The translations under genes were made by a program, and so were the position numbers. 64,000 bases of DNA from Chitinispirillales bacterium ANBcel5 (GTDB lineage: Bacteria; Fibrobacterota; Chitinivibrionia; Chitinivibrionales; Chitinispirillaceae): NCBI GenBank assembly GCA_029688955.1, contig JARUKZ010000001.1:186001-250000 (forward strand). Direction: 5' to 3'. Within the stretch, counting starts at the first letter, position 1. The number at the start of each line of letters is the position of its first letter. Positions 54,489 through 62,357 of this stretch are shown here, piece after piece. Below the pieces are notes generated by a model. That model was not told where the DNA came from. It ran no database searches and was given only the letters and a program-made list of their open reading frames with translations.

Positions 54489-56021
54489 CTACTTTTTTAC
54501 TCGTTTTGCAGTAGAGAGTCGTTCTATTACAGAGCCTTCAAAATAGTATACCTCTCCAGCTTTCCCCTTTTCCAGGGATGGGTGAAGAACGAAGTCGAGC
54601 ATTGCGGTGGTAAGAGAGTGGGTATTGAAATTAAAACTTGTCAATCCACCCTGAAGTCCTTCAAAAGAATTATCAAAACCGCACAGAGCAATTCTTTTTT
54701 GTGCATACGGTGCTTTATGCTGAATATAATGCATCATCAAAAGGGCGCAAAGGTCATTAGCCCCTATTACTGCCGTAATTGCCTGGTTTTCGACTATCAG
54801 ATCAAGAGCACTGCTCATAAGCTCTGTTATCATGTTGTCCCGAAGAAGTTCGATGCCATGCAACCTGAAGTTTGTGATACGTTCCCGGAAATTACCTGGC
54901 AAATACTTTTCAAGTGCATCGGTATTGAGAAGGTTGTTAAAACTTTGATCGCACATAAGGGAATCGGTTACAGACCATTCACTGGTATGTGTAGTGTTAA
55001 CAAAGGGGTGTAGTACATAATTGTGTCCCGCTTCAGAAAGGGCCTTTTTGATTCCTCTGAGTCGCATTTGCGACCACACACTTCCGTGAAAAGGTGACAC
55101 ATAAGCTATCTGCGTGTGTCCAACTTGCATAAGGTAATGTGCCATCTGCTCACCTGGTTTTTCTGAGTAGCCGATATTAAAAAACCTTACTCTTCTGTTC
55201 CACCTTCGCTTTTCAGAAACTGTATTCTCCATCCATACAGAAATTGGTTTGTTACAGACCGACAAACGAAAAATACACTCTTCACAGTCTTTTATATGCC
55301 ATGATGAAAGAATGTAGCCAAGAACTGACTCATCTTTTTTAAGATGAGTCACAGATTCACCCGACTGCAGTAAAAATACCGGCTCCCTCTGCCAATCATC
55401 ATAAACAACCAATTCAATTTCAATACCACACTGTACTGCGCCGGCAGTCAAAAACCGGTAGAAATCCTGTTCGCGGTCGCTTATGGCTTTTGGTACTCCG
55501 GGCCTGTTCCCTGCACTAATTACCACAACCCTTGGACGCCAAATTGCTGTTTTGGCCCTTGCTGAATACACCACTCTGTATCCACCACCTTGTGGCTCGA
55601 TATAGCCAGCTAAGGTCAGTGCCTCAAGAGCTCTGCGCACTGTACCGTAGGATGCACTGTAGGTAGTTTGAAGACTGCGGGTTTGGGGAAGCTGGCTTCC
55701 ATGTCGGTACTGTGCGCTTCTGATTGCAAGAGCAATACTGTCTCTTATTGCTTCCCATTTGCGGGCGCCTGATGCCTTTTTAGGTGATATCTTCCTTTTA
55801 CGGTCTTCACGTTCGGATTCCCCCGCCCGTTCAACCCGATACCCCCATCTGGTGTTTAAAGTGCCATTTCGCTCAAATTCCCGTGTGACTTTGCAAACTG
55901 TGGAAACCGATACCCCACACTTCTGTGCGATTGCACGCATGGAGGGAAGCTTTATTGCACCACTGTTACACAGCAGTTCTTTGAGATAGGTGCGAACTTT
56001 TTGGGCAGAGAAATCTTTCAT
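54489..56021 (-). CDS. Transcriptional regulator: tandem GntR wHTH plus LacI-type ligand domain
   Basis: 510 residues. Two winged helices lie in tandem: ~5-60 (LPSMRAIAQKCGVSVSTVCK) and ~90-150 (GSQLPQTRSLQTTYSASYGT, VRRALEALTLAGYIEPQGGG). From ~165 to 500 follows a periplasmic-binding-protein-like sugar sensor (VVVISAGNRPGVPKAISDRE, GHTQIAYVSPFHGSVWSQMR, ITAVIGANDLCALLMMHYIQ, RIALCGFDNSFEGLQGGLTS). One GntR domain plus this sensor is the usual AraR-like plan, so the doubled HTH is odd. It is divergent from the lichenase gene and probably controls it in response to a beta-glucan oligosaccharide (inference). Confidence 0.88.
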   Translation of the reverse strand: MKDFSAQKVRTYLKELLCNSGAIKLPSMRAIAQKCGVSVSTVCKVTREFERNGTLNTRWGYRVERAGESEREDRKRKISPKKASGARKWEAIRDSIALAIRSAQYRHGSQLPQTRSLQTTYSASYGTVRRALEALTLAGYIEPQGGGYRVVYSARAKTAIWRPRVVVISAGNRPGVPKAISDREQDFYRFLTAGAVQCGIEIELVVYDDWQREPVFLLQSGESVTHLKKDESVLGYILSSWHIKDCEECIFRLSVCNKPISVWMENTVSEKRRWNRRVRFFNIGYSEKPGEQMAHYLMQVGHTQIAYVSPFHGSVWSQMRLRGIKKALSEAGHNYVLHPFVNTTHTSEWSVTDSLMCDQSFNNLLNTDALEKYLPGNFRERITNFRLHGIELLRDNMITELMSSALDLIVENQAITAVIGANDLCALLMMHYIQHKAPYAQKRIALCGFDNSFEGLQGGLTSFNFNTHSLTTAMLDFVLHPSLEKGKAGEVYYFEGSVIERLSTAKRVKK

Positions 56022-56058
56022 TCAGTTTTTTTCCTGCAAACAGCGAACAAAAACTATA

Positions 56059-56073
56059 AAAATGTAACATTTT
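56059..56073. promoter_or_regulatory. Candidate operator between regulator and lichenase
   Basis: Perfect 15-bp palindrome AAAATGT-A-ACATTTT in the 139-bp divergent gap, 38 bp upstream of the regulator start and 88 bp upstream of the lichenase start. Short odd-length dyads of this kind suit GntR or LacI-type dimers. Confidence 0.5.
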
Positions 56074-56160
56074 GCGGATGACTTCAAGCCCCATTTAATG
56101 ATATCTTTTATCTAAAGCGATTGTTTCTAAAGTTAAAACTTATTTATTGGGGAGGTAATA

Positions 56161-58015
56161 ATGGTGCGATGCTACATCTTTTTTATTGCAGTGATTGGTA
56201 TCCTGTTTTCTGCTAATGGTCAGGATATGGTACGGGGCGGGGAGCTTTTTTCAAGCGATCAACAACTCTATGGCCGTTATGAAGTCAGAATGAAAACTGC
56301 TGAAGGCTCCGGTATCCTCTCGACCTTTTTTACCTTCGAAAATGATAGCTGGATGCCTGAGAGTGGGAACCCCTGGAGAGAGATCGATATCGAGGTGCTT
56401 GGAAGATATGACGACCGGTTTCAGACAAACATCATCACCGGCACAGCGGAGAATAGAGATATGACAGAATATTATCCCAGGGTCGATGTAAATCCTCACG
56501 ATAGTTATAACACCTATGGCATTGAATGGACACCGGATTACATCGCATTTTTCTTTAACGGTGAAGAGGTAAGACGCACCGAACTCGGAGACACGTTAGA
56601 GCAGGTAGAGGCGTGCAGGGATATTCCTCAGTCGTATCGTTTCAATATGTGGACCAATGATATTGAAGAATGGGTTGGTGAGTTCGATCCTGCTATTCTT
56701 CCCAGGTTTCAGTTCATAAACTGGATTAAATATTACTCCTATGATGAGCAAACAGGCGAGTTTTCTCTTGAATGGGAGGATAATTTTGAAACATTTGATT
56801 CTTCCCGTTGGAATAGGGCAACTCATATCATCGAAAACTCCACTCAGTTTGATCCCGAAAACGTAATAAATAAGGATGGGAAACTGATCCTTGCGTTAAC
56901 AGATAGCGATGGCAATGGCCTCGATAATATAGTGGTGCCCCAGGATGAAGCCGATCAGGGTACACCTGCTAATGGGCAGAATATGGTACGGGGCGGGGAG
57001 CTTTTTTCAAGCGATCAACAACTCTATGGCCGTTATGAAGTCAGAATGAAAACTGCTGAAGGCTCCGGTATCCTCTCAACCTTTTTTACCTTCGAAAATG
57101 ATGGCTGGATGCCTGAGAGCGGAAATCCCTGGAGGGAGATCGATATCGAGGTGCTTGGAAAATATGACGACCGGTTTCAGACAAATATCATCACCGGCAC
57201 AGCGGAGAATAGAGATAGGTCAGAATATTACCCCAGAGTCGATGTAAATCCTCACGATAGTTATAACACCTATGGCATTGAATGGACACCGGATTACATC
57301 GCATTTTTCTTTAACGGTGAAGAGGTAAGACGCACCGAACTCGGAGAACCGTTAGAGCAGGTAGAGGCGTGCAGGGATATTCCTCAGTCGTATCGTTTTA
57401 ATATGTGGACCAATGATATTGAAGGATGGGTTGGTGAGTTCGATCCTGCTATTCACCAGATTTCAGTTCATAAACTGGATTAAGTATTACTCCTATGATG
57501 AGCAAACAGGCGAGTTTTCTCTTGAATGGGAGGATAATTTTGAAACATTTGATTCTTCCCGTTGGAATAGGGCAACTCATGTCATCGAAAACTCTACTCA
57601 GTTCGATCCCGAAAACGTAATAAATAAGGATGGGAAACTGATCCTTGCGTTAACAGATAGCGATGGCAACGGCCTCGATAATATAGAGGTACCGCAGGAT
57701 GAAGACGATCAGGGCACCTCTGTTATAAACAGAGCAGGCAACCGTTCAAAAAGCACCAGTTTTTATACTGTGTCTGTTTTAGGAAACACAATGAACATCA
57801 GTACAAATTTTAACGAACAAACTGCACTTAATGTTGATTTACTCGATATCAGAGGAAGAAAAATTACTACTCTTTTGGATCGTAAGATGATAAACGGAGG
57901 AGTACAGCGCATTAGCATCGATATGCCTGCACAGTTTCTGGGCAGCAAAGTGTATCTGGCTCGTTTTACAACACCGCAAGAGTCGGTAGTAAAAAGAGTG
58001 ATAGGGGATCTGTAG
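56161..58015 (+). pseudogene. Tandem-duplicated, circularly permuted GH16 lichenase with a frameshift
   Basis: GGGGAGG precedes the ATG at 56161. A signal peptide leads to two GH16 modules of 252 residues each (starting ~residue 23 and ~275), more than 90% identical. Each has the catalytic REIDIEVLG motif (Glu74/Asp76/Glu78; Glu326/Asp328/Glu330). In both, the strand NFETFDSSRW comes after the catalytic half, the circular permutation known from the Fibrobacter succinogenes 1,3-1,4-beta-glucanase. Copy 2 loses two bases at ~57446-57455 relative to copy 1, so frame 1 stops at 57483 and the correct frame continues from ~57450 to 58015. That part carries the rest of copy 2 and a C-terminal sorting-like domain (LNVDLLDIRGRKITTLLDRK). 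Copy 1 is intact. Confidence 0.88.
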
Positions 58016-58098
58016 AGCCTAAGAGAATGATTACCCGCCTAACGAGTGCTGGTTTTTACCTTACTAGCGGCTTAGAAAACAGATTTGGTGAAAAGAGC

Positions 58099-58116
58099 AG
58101 GGGGATAAAACCCCCT
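58099..58116. terminator. Small hairpin between convergent genes
   Basis: AGGGGG-ATAAAA-CCCCCT, then CGCTTTATT on the plus strand. It lies between the lichenase stop and the convergent hypothetical gene, so may serve both; the T-run is weak. Confidence 0.5.
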
Positions 58117-58127
58117 CGCTTTATTCT

Positions 58128-58706
58128 CTACTCCTCATCTTCATCATCAGAGGGAATCTGATCTTCCAGACATTCAATCACTCTCCTTACTATTCTGGGC
58201 GAGAGAGTGATTCGTGCTTCGGCTTCCCAACTTGGCTCAAATTGTACTTCACCAACTTCTCCATGTTCCCGTAAGATACAGGCTGCAAGGAGTTGTTTGG
58301 AATTATCCAGTGAAGAGGGGGCAAATTCCTGAAGCCTGTCAGCCGCTCTGTTCACAGCACCCTCTTTTGCCTGGTTTACCGCCTGATCAAGATTGCTGTG
58401 ACTTGCTGAGCCAACCGCGATTACTTCCGGATAGCTCTGTAAGCGTCTGGTTTGGGGCATTTCACGTACAAATTTCCACTTGTAGTTTGCCTGTAGGCAC
58501 AAAATCCGTGTATCACTAAGAGTAATATACTGATCTTCATTTCCAGCAGAAGCACCTCTTCTGGTATAACTCCAGGTGCCATCACTGTGAAGCACCACTT
58601 CCTCTCCATCTTCAAGGGTAAGACTCATATCTCCTGCAAAAACTGAAAAAAAGAGAGCAAAACATACAACAATTCCACTACCTTTCACGAAATACCTACT
58701 CAACAT
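58128..58706 (-). CDS. Secreted hypothetical protein
   Basis: 192 residues from the second ATG (58706), which lies seven bases after AAGGA; the ATG six bases earlier is too close. The signal peptide IVVCFALFFSVFAG is followed by SLTLEDGEEVVLHSDGTWSY, a short motif common at the N-terminus of small secreted proteins. A helical region (ASHSNLDQAVNQAKEGAVNR) and an acidic tail (SDDEDEE) follow. Two Cys residues could form a disulfide. No function recognised. It is divergent from the RNA element at 58801. Confidence 0.75.
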   Translation of the reverse strand: MLSRYFVKGSGIVVCFALFFSVFAGDMSLTLEDGEEVVLHSDGTWSYTRRGASAGNEDQYITLSDTRILCLQANYKWKFVREMPQTRRLQSYPEVIAVGSASHSNLDQAVNQAKEGAVNRAADRLQEFAPSSLDNSKQLLAACILREHGEVGEVQFEPSWEAEARITLSPRIVRRVIECLEDQIPSDDEDEE

Positions 58707-58800
58707 AAACATTCCTTTCGCTTGTTGGAAATAGCTTTGGTATTTAAGGTAATATACGAAAAAAGGGAATTAATGGCATAAAGATTTTGAGAAAAGCTTC

Positions 58801-58981
58801 GGTGATAACCTGCAGGGAGGCCACCGAACTTAAACCAGCCCTGTGGAAAGGAGGTGATCCTATTAGCGGCGACAAACTAATGGGAGCCTCCGGCATGGTC
58901 TGTTAAAGGTAGTAGACCTGTTGGAGACTCCCTTACATTGCGGCTGCAGCCTGAAATAATCAGGCTGCAGCCGTTTTTTTT
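58801..58981 (+). ncRNA. Structured RNA with a full 16S-3'-end complement and strong terminator
   Basis: No known RNA family recognised. Contains AAAGGAGGTGATCC (58847-58860), complementary to the whole 3' end of typical 16S rRNA. Then hairpin CCTATTAG/CTAATGGG (58859-58884), and an overlapping, competing stem GGGAGCCTCC/GGAGACTCCC (58882-58891 with 58923-58932) enclosing GGTCT/AGACC. It ends in an excellent terminator. A 14-codon frame from ATT at 58862 (ISGDKLMGASGMVC) sits seven bases after GGAGG, so a peptide starting at ATT is possible. A separate promoter downstream suggests this is its own transcript rather than part of the aroF leader. No clear promoter of its own is seen; TTGGAA-N19-TAATAT near 58725-58755 is weak. 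Confidence 0.55.
58941..58981 (+). terminator. Strong terminator of the structured RNA
   Basis: CGGCTGCAGCCTGA (58941-58954) pairs perfectly with TCAGGCTGCAGCCG (58960-58973) around AATAA, followed by TTTTTTTT. Confidence 0.9.
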
Positions 58982-59008
58982 GCCTGCAGCAGAAACAGCA
59001 AAAAAAAA

Positions 59009-59037
59009 TTGACATGGTTTTTGCAGCAAAATATTTT
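59009..59037 (+). promoter_or_regulatory. Promoter of the aromatic leader-aroF unit
   Basis: TTGACA (59009-59014), 17-base spacer, TATTTT (59032-59037). Transcription would start near 59044, right ahead of the first leader's ribosome site (AGGAGA). It lies between the preceding RNA's terminator and leader 1. Confidence 0.65.
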
Positions 59038-59057
59038 AGGAATTACAGGAGAAAACT

Positions 59058-59111
59058 ATGACTAACTATTTCTACAATGCCGCCTATTTTTACTTTTGGT
59101 TTAAGACCTGA
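59058..59111 (+). CDS. Aromatic leader peptide 1 (attenuator)
   Basis: A 17-residue peptide, MTNYFYNAAYFYFWFKT, with AGGAGA eight bases upstream. Nine of 17 residues are Phe, Tyr or Trp, and YFYFWF is an uninterrupted run near the end. Bases 59072-59081 in the coding region can pair with 59122-59131. After the stop, AGGGGC (59112-59117) equals the right arm of the terminator at 59152, so it can form an antiterminator with the left arm. Ribosome stalling at scarce Phe-, Tyr- or Trp-tRNA would expose it. This is the classic attenuation layout seen for pheL and trpL. Confidence 0.85.
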   Translation: MTNYFYNAAYFYFWFKT

Positions 59112-59151
59112 AGGGGCTTATGGCGTTGTAGTGTGTTTATACAAAGTGCCG

Positions 59152-59178
59152 GGCCCCTCTAAAAAAGGGGCCTTTTTT
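59152..59178 (+). terminator. Attenuator terminator 1
   Basis: GGCCCCT (59152-59158) and AGGGGCC (59166-59172) with TTTTTT after. The left arm is also complementary to AGGGGC at 59112-59117, giving mutually exclusive terminator and antiterminator stems. Confidence 0.88.
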
Positions 59179-59195
59179 GTTTCAGAGGAAAAAAT

Positions 59196-59303
59196 ATGAT
59201 TACTTATAACTCAAACACCGATACTTCATACAATAAAGATGGCTATTTTTGCAGCTTTTTTTACTTTTGGTATTTTAGACTGCCAATCCGGGGGTTGTGT
59301 TGA
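59196..59303 (+). CDS. Aromatic leader peptide 2 (attenuator)
   Basis: A 35-residue peptide with GAGG eight bases upstream of its ATG. Eleven residues are aromatic; the core YFCSFFYFWYF (residues 17-27) holds nine of them. The codon run for FYFW is nearly the same DNA as in leader 1 (TTTTTACTTTTGGT), so the two leaders are paralogous. CCGGGGG (59288-59294), near the end of this frame, repeats the right arm of the following terminator and can pair with its left arm. This is the same antiterminator design as in leader 1. Confidence 0.82.
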   Translation: MITYNSNTDTSYNKDGYFCSFFYFWYFRLPIRGLC

Positions 59304-59333
59304 GGTTATAGTGTAAGCAGATAAACTAACCTT

Positions 59334-59363
59334 AAGGCCCCCGGGAAACCGGGGGCCTTTTTT
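59334..59363 (+). terminator. Attenuator terminator 2
   Basis: AAGGCCCCCGG (59334-59344), loop GAAA, CCGGGGGCCTT (59349-59359), then T-run to 59363. It ends 17 bp before the aroF start. Confidence 0.9.
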
Positions 59364-59380
59364 ATTTAAAGGAGAAAAAT

Positions 59381-60412
59381 ATGGAAAACGCGTCATTACC
59401 ACTGGTTACTCCGGGTGAATTGATGGCTCAGATAACACCATCGGCCACATCTCTTGCCACCATAAAAAAGGGAAGAGCCGATATTGGTGATATTCTTGAT
59501 GGCAAGGATAATCGGCTGCTTTTAATTGTGGGGCCCTGTTCTGTACATGATCCTGACGGTGTTATCGATTACGCCACACGGCTTAATGACTTACGACTGA
59601 AAACCCAGGATCGTTTGATGATTGTGATGCGTCTCTATTTTGAGAAACCACGATCTGTTCTGGGCTGGAAAGGTCTTGTAATGGATCCTGACATGGATGA
59701 TACATGCGATATAGCAAAGGGGCTAAAGGTTGCACGAAATCTGCTTAATAAGATCACTTCCATGGGGCTTGCCTGTGGTATGGAGATGCTTGATCCAATC
59801 ATTTATAACTATCTTGGCGATATGTTAAGCTGGGCTGCAATCGGTGCCCGTACATCCGAATCACAAATTCATCGCCAGGCAGCAAGTGGTATGGAGATAC
59901 CAGTTGGTTTCAAAAACAGTACTGATGGAACCATTGATTCGGCTGTAAGTGCAATAAAATCATCCTCGCATTCCCATTGCTACCCCGGAATCGATACATC
60001 AGGGAGGGTCTGTTTTAAACGTACCTCAGGAAATCCTCACGGGCATCTGATTTTGCGGGGCGGGCGGCATGGTTCTAACTACGATCCTCACTTCTGTGCC
60101 CGTACCTACGATGCACTGAGAAATGAAAATCTACCAGAATCGGTAATTGTTGATTGCAGTCATATGAACAGCAGAAAAGTACACGATAATCAGTTAGGTG
60201 TGTGGAAAGAGGTTTTGAAACGAAGGCATAGCGGGGAAGAAAACCTCAAGGGACTTATGGTTGAGAGTTATTTGCATGAAGGTAATCAGTCTCTGACGGA
60301 AAAAGGCAAGCTTAAGTATGGTGTTTCGGTGACTGATCCTTGTGTAGGATGGGAGAAGACGGTGGAGCTTATAGACTGGACGTGTGATCTTTTGAAGGAT
60401 AGTTTTTTGTAA
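59381..60412 (+). CDS. aroF: 3-deoxy-7-phosphoheptulonate (DAHP) synthase, class I
   Basis: 343 residues, the usual length for AroF/AroG/AroH, with AAAGGAGA upstream. It condenses PEP and erythrose-4-phosphate, the first step of the shikimate pathway to Phe, Tyr and Trp. Hallmarks are LLLIVGPCSVHDPDGVIDYA, YFEKPRSVLGWKGLVMDP, WAAIGARTSESQIHR, PVGFKNSTDGTIDSAVSAI, HLILRGG and VIVDCSHMNSRK, covering the PEP and metal sites. Expression is predicted to be controlled by two tandem aromatic attenuators just upstream. No other aro gene is adjacent. Its last 44 bp overlap the convergent GGDEF gene. Confidence 0.95.
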   Translation: MENASLPLVTPGELMAQITPSATSLATIKKGRADIGDILDGKDNRLLLIVGPCSVHDPDGVIDYATRLNDLRLKTQDRLMIVMRLYFEKPRSVLGWKGLVMDPDMDDTCDIAKGLKVARNLLNKITSMGLACGMEMLDPIIYNYLGDMLSWAAIGARTSESQIHRQAASGMEIPVGFKNSTDGTIDSAVSAIKSSSHSHCYPGIDTSGRVCFKRTSGNPHGHLILRGGRHGSNYDPHFCARTYDALRNENLPESVIVDCSHMNSRKVHDNQLGVWKEVLKRRHSGEENLKGLMVESYLHEGNQSLTEKGKLKYGVSVTDPCVGWEKTVELIDWTCDLLKDSFL

Positions 60413-62357
60413 TTGAGCCTTTAAACGGCTTGTCTCCTTTTGGCTTCACCGGTATATGTTTAGGGGTAGAAGCCCTGTATACCCGGGATGTTTTAAGCGG
60501 AGTACGTAGCTCATTATGCCAAATACAGGTTCTGTTTCTTCCTGAATTTTTTGCGCTGTACAGTGCTTCGTCTGCATGGAAAATAAGTTCATTAAGAGAA
60601 GGGCTGCTTTTATTTAGAAACGATACTCCAAGGCTTATCGAGACAGTAATCCTGTTATTGTGAATGCAAAAAGGGGTAGAGACCACAGTCTGTCGTAGTC
60701 TCTCTGCTACTTCTCTGGCTCTCTGTGGCTCGGTTTCGGGTAAAAGGATAATAAATTCCTCCCCACCATAGCGTCCTATTATATCTAAGCTTCTGAAAAG
60801 ATTTCTGCAGATTTCGGCAATGGATTGAATTACAACATCCCCTGCTGAGTGGCCAAATGTATCGTTTACCAACTTAAAATGATCTATATCAAACATTATT
60901 GCAGAGAGGTTATGATCGTAACGAACCGCCCGCTTGACCTCCTGTTTGGCTTTGTCGAAAAAATGACGATGATTATAAAGGCCTGTTAATGAATCGGTTT
61001 CTGCCTGATGACGTGCTTTTTCAAGTAGCTGAATGGTTCTTATCGCCATAGCAGCCTGCTGGGCAAACATCTGCATCAGCTCCACATCGGCATCCGAAAA
61101 TTCTCGTATGGCATTGTTTTCTGTAACCGAGATAACTCCTACCAGTTTTCCTGCGGCTATAAGCGGGACCGCTACAAGCCCGCTCCACTGAGTGAATGGG
61201 TACTGTGGCAATCTGCCACTTCCAACACCATGACCATGAAGCACAAGAGGCTTACGACTCTTGCCCACATATCCTAAAACATCACTACCAATCTCAATCT
61301 GTTTTCCCGAGCGGTTATCACCTGTGTTAAAAGCAACTTCAATTCGTATCGTATCATCTTTTTTATCTAATAATCCAAGCTCTCCCCCGGTGCCATCAAG
61401 AAGCGAAATGGCTCTGGTTAAAATTGCCTTCAGAAGGTTCTTTGAATTGTGCTCTGCTAACATGTCGGTGAGATTCGCTCGTAAGGCATCAAGCTCGGCA
61501 GCACGTCGCTCTGCCCGTTTTCGGGCTGTGCGCTCGGCTTCTTTAGAGCGTGTAAGGTTTTTTACCAGCATAGTAAAAGACTTTTGAAAGACTATAAAAA
61601 GAGTGATTTTAAAAATCAGAAAAAAGCCGGCTAACCGGGATGAGAATACCAGCAGCCTTACAGTGGTAGGTAATGCTGGTGACAAGGTAAGGGTGACCTC
61701 AGAAAGAAAAAAGAAAAGATGGGCTGCTAAAAGGTTTAAAAAGACCTTACGATCGAATAACGCTTTGGCATATAGTACAACAATAAAAGATAATGGAAGC
61801 ATTATCAAAAAGGGCATATTTGTTACAAATCTGCTTAGTAATGTATTGATCTCAACAAAGTAGATTAAAGCGGTTGAAAGAGAAAGTGTGTAAAAAGCAG
61901 GGATTAGAATTAAAGTTGGAACCATTCGTTTTATGGATGCTTTTTTTTGTGTATATAAAAGTGCGGTAAGGAATATGCTGTTTTGAAAACATCTTGCTGC
62001 GACCTGAAACACTCCTGAAAGAGAGTGCGGGTCACTGGTGAGGCTGCGTGTGATGCTAAAAAGAGTAAGTGTTCCACTAAGCAGTGCCGAAAACCCCAAC
62101 GCAAGAAGAAATGACTCCTTTAAGTACGCCCGGGTATTCCACCCCAGTAAAAAAATGGTTAAGCAGAGGGTTACCGTTAACAGCTCCATGGAAAGTAAAA
62201 TGTTTGTCCCGATAGAGGCAGGGGTTAGGATAACCAAAAATACAAAAAGGATTGGCGGTATATTTTTTATCAGGGATAGGGTCACTGAATAACTCCAAGT
62301 TGGTGGCGATGTGAAAACACCCAGCATACGTAGTAATAGGTGCAAAGGAGGTGCCAT
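60369..62357 (-). CDS. Diguanylate cyclase with membrane and GAF sensor domains
   Basis: About 662 residues from an ATG at 62357; a TTG at 62384 would add nine residues, and neither start has a good ribosome site. Around seven membrane helices (~25-270) form an integral sensor, a short coiled coil follows (~275-315), then a GAF domain (~320-455, LLDGTGGELGLLDKKDDTIR, GLVAVPLIAAGKLVGVISVT). The GGDEF domain (~465-625) has DSLTGLYNHRHFF, MFDIDHFKLVNDTFGHSAGD and the active-site loop RYGGEEF. It should make cyclic di-GMP in response to a membrane or cytoplasmic signal. The basic C-terminal tail is extra and overlaps aroF's 3' end. Confidence 0.92.
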   Translation of the reverse strand: MAPPLHLLLRMLGVFTSPPTWSYSVTLSLIKNIPPILFVFLVILTPASIGTNILLSMELLTVTLCLTIFLLGWNTRAYLKESFLLALGFSALLSGTLTLFSITRSLTSDPHSLSGVFQVAARCFQNSIFLTALLYTQKKASIKRMVPTLILIPAFYTLSLSTALIYFVEINTLLSRFVTNMPFLIMLPLSFIVVLYAKALFDRKVFLNLLAAHLFFFLSEVTLTLSPALPTTVRLLVFSSRLAGFFLIFKITLFIVFQKSFTMLVKNLTRSKEAERTARKRAERRAAELDALRANLTDMLAEHNSKNLLKAILTRAISLLDGTGGELGLLDKKDDTIRIEVAFNTGDNRSGKQIEIGSDVLGYVGKSRKPLVLHGHGVGSGRLPQYPFTQWSGLVAVPLIAAGKLVGVISVTENNAIREFSDADVELMQMFAQQAAMAIRTIQLLEKARHQAETDSLTGLYNHRHFFDKAKQEVKRAVRYDHNLSAIMFDIDHFKLVNDTFGHSAGDVVIQSIAEICRNLFRSLDIIGRYGGEEFIILLPETEPQRAREVAERLRQTVVSTPFCIHNNRITVSISLGVSFLNKSSPSLNELIFHADEALYSAKNSGRNRTCIWHNELRTPLKTSRVYRASTPKHIPVKPKGDKPFKGSITKNYPSKDHTSSL

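Noticed and set aside
58801..58981. Known riboswitch (c-di-GMP, Moco, cobalamin) or 4.5S/6S RNA
   Set aside because: Fragments such as GCCTCCGG and GCCACC recall several consensus pieces, but none of these families' full core could be laid out on the sequence.
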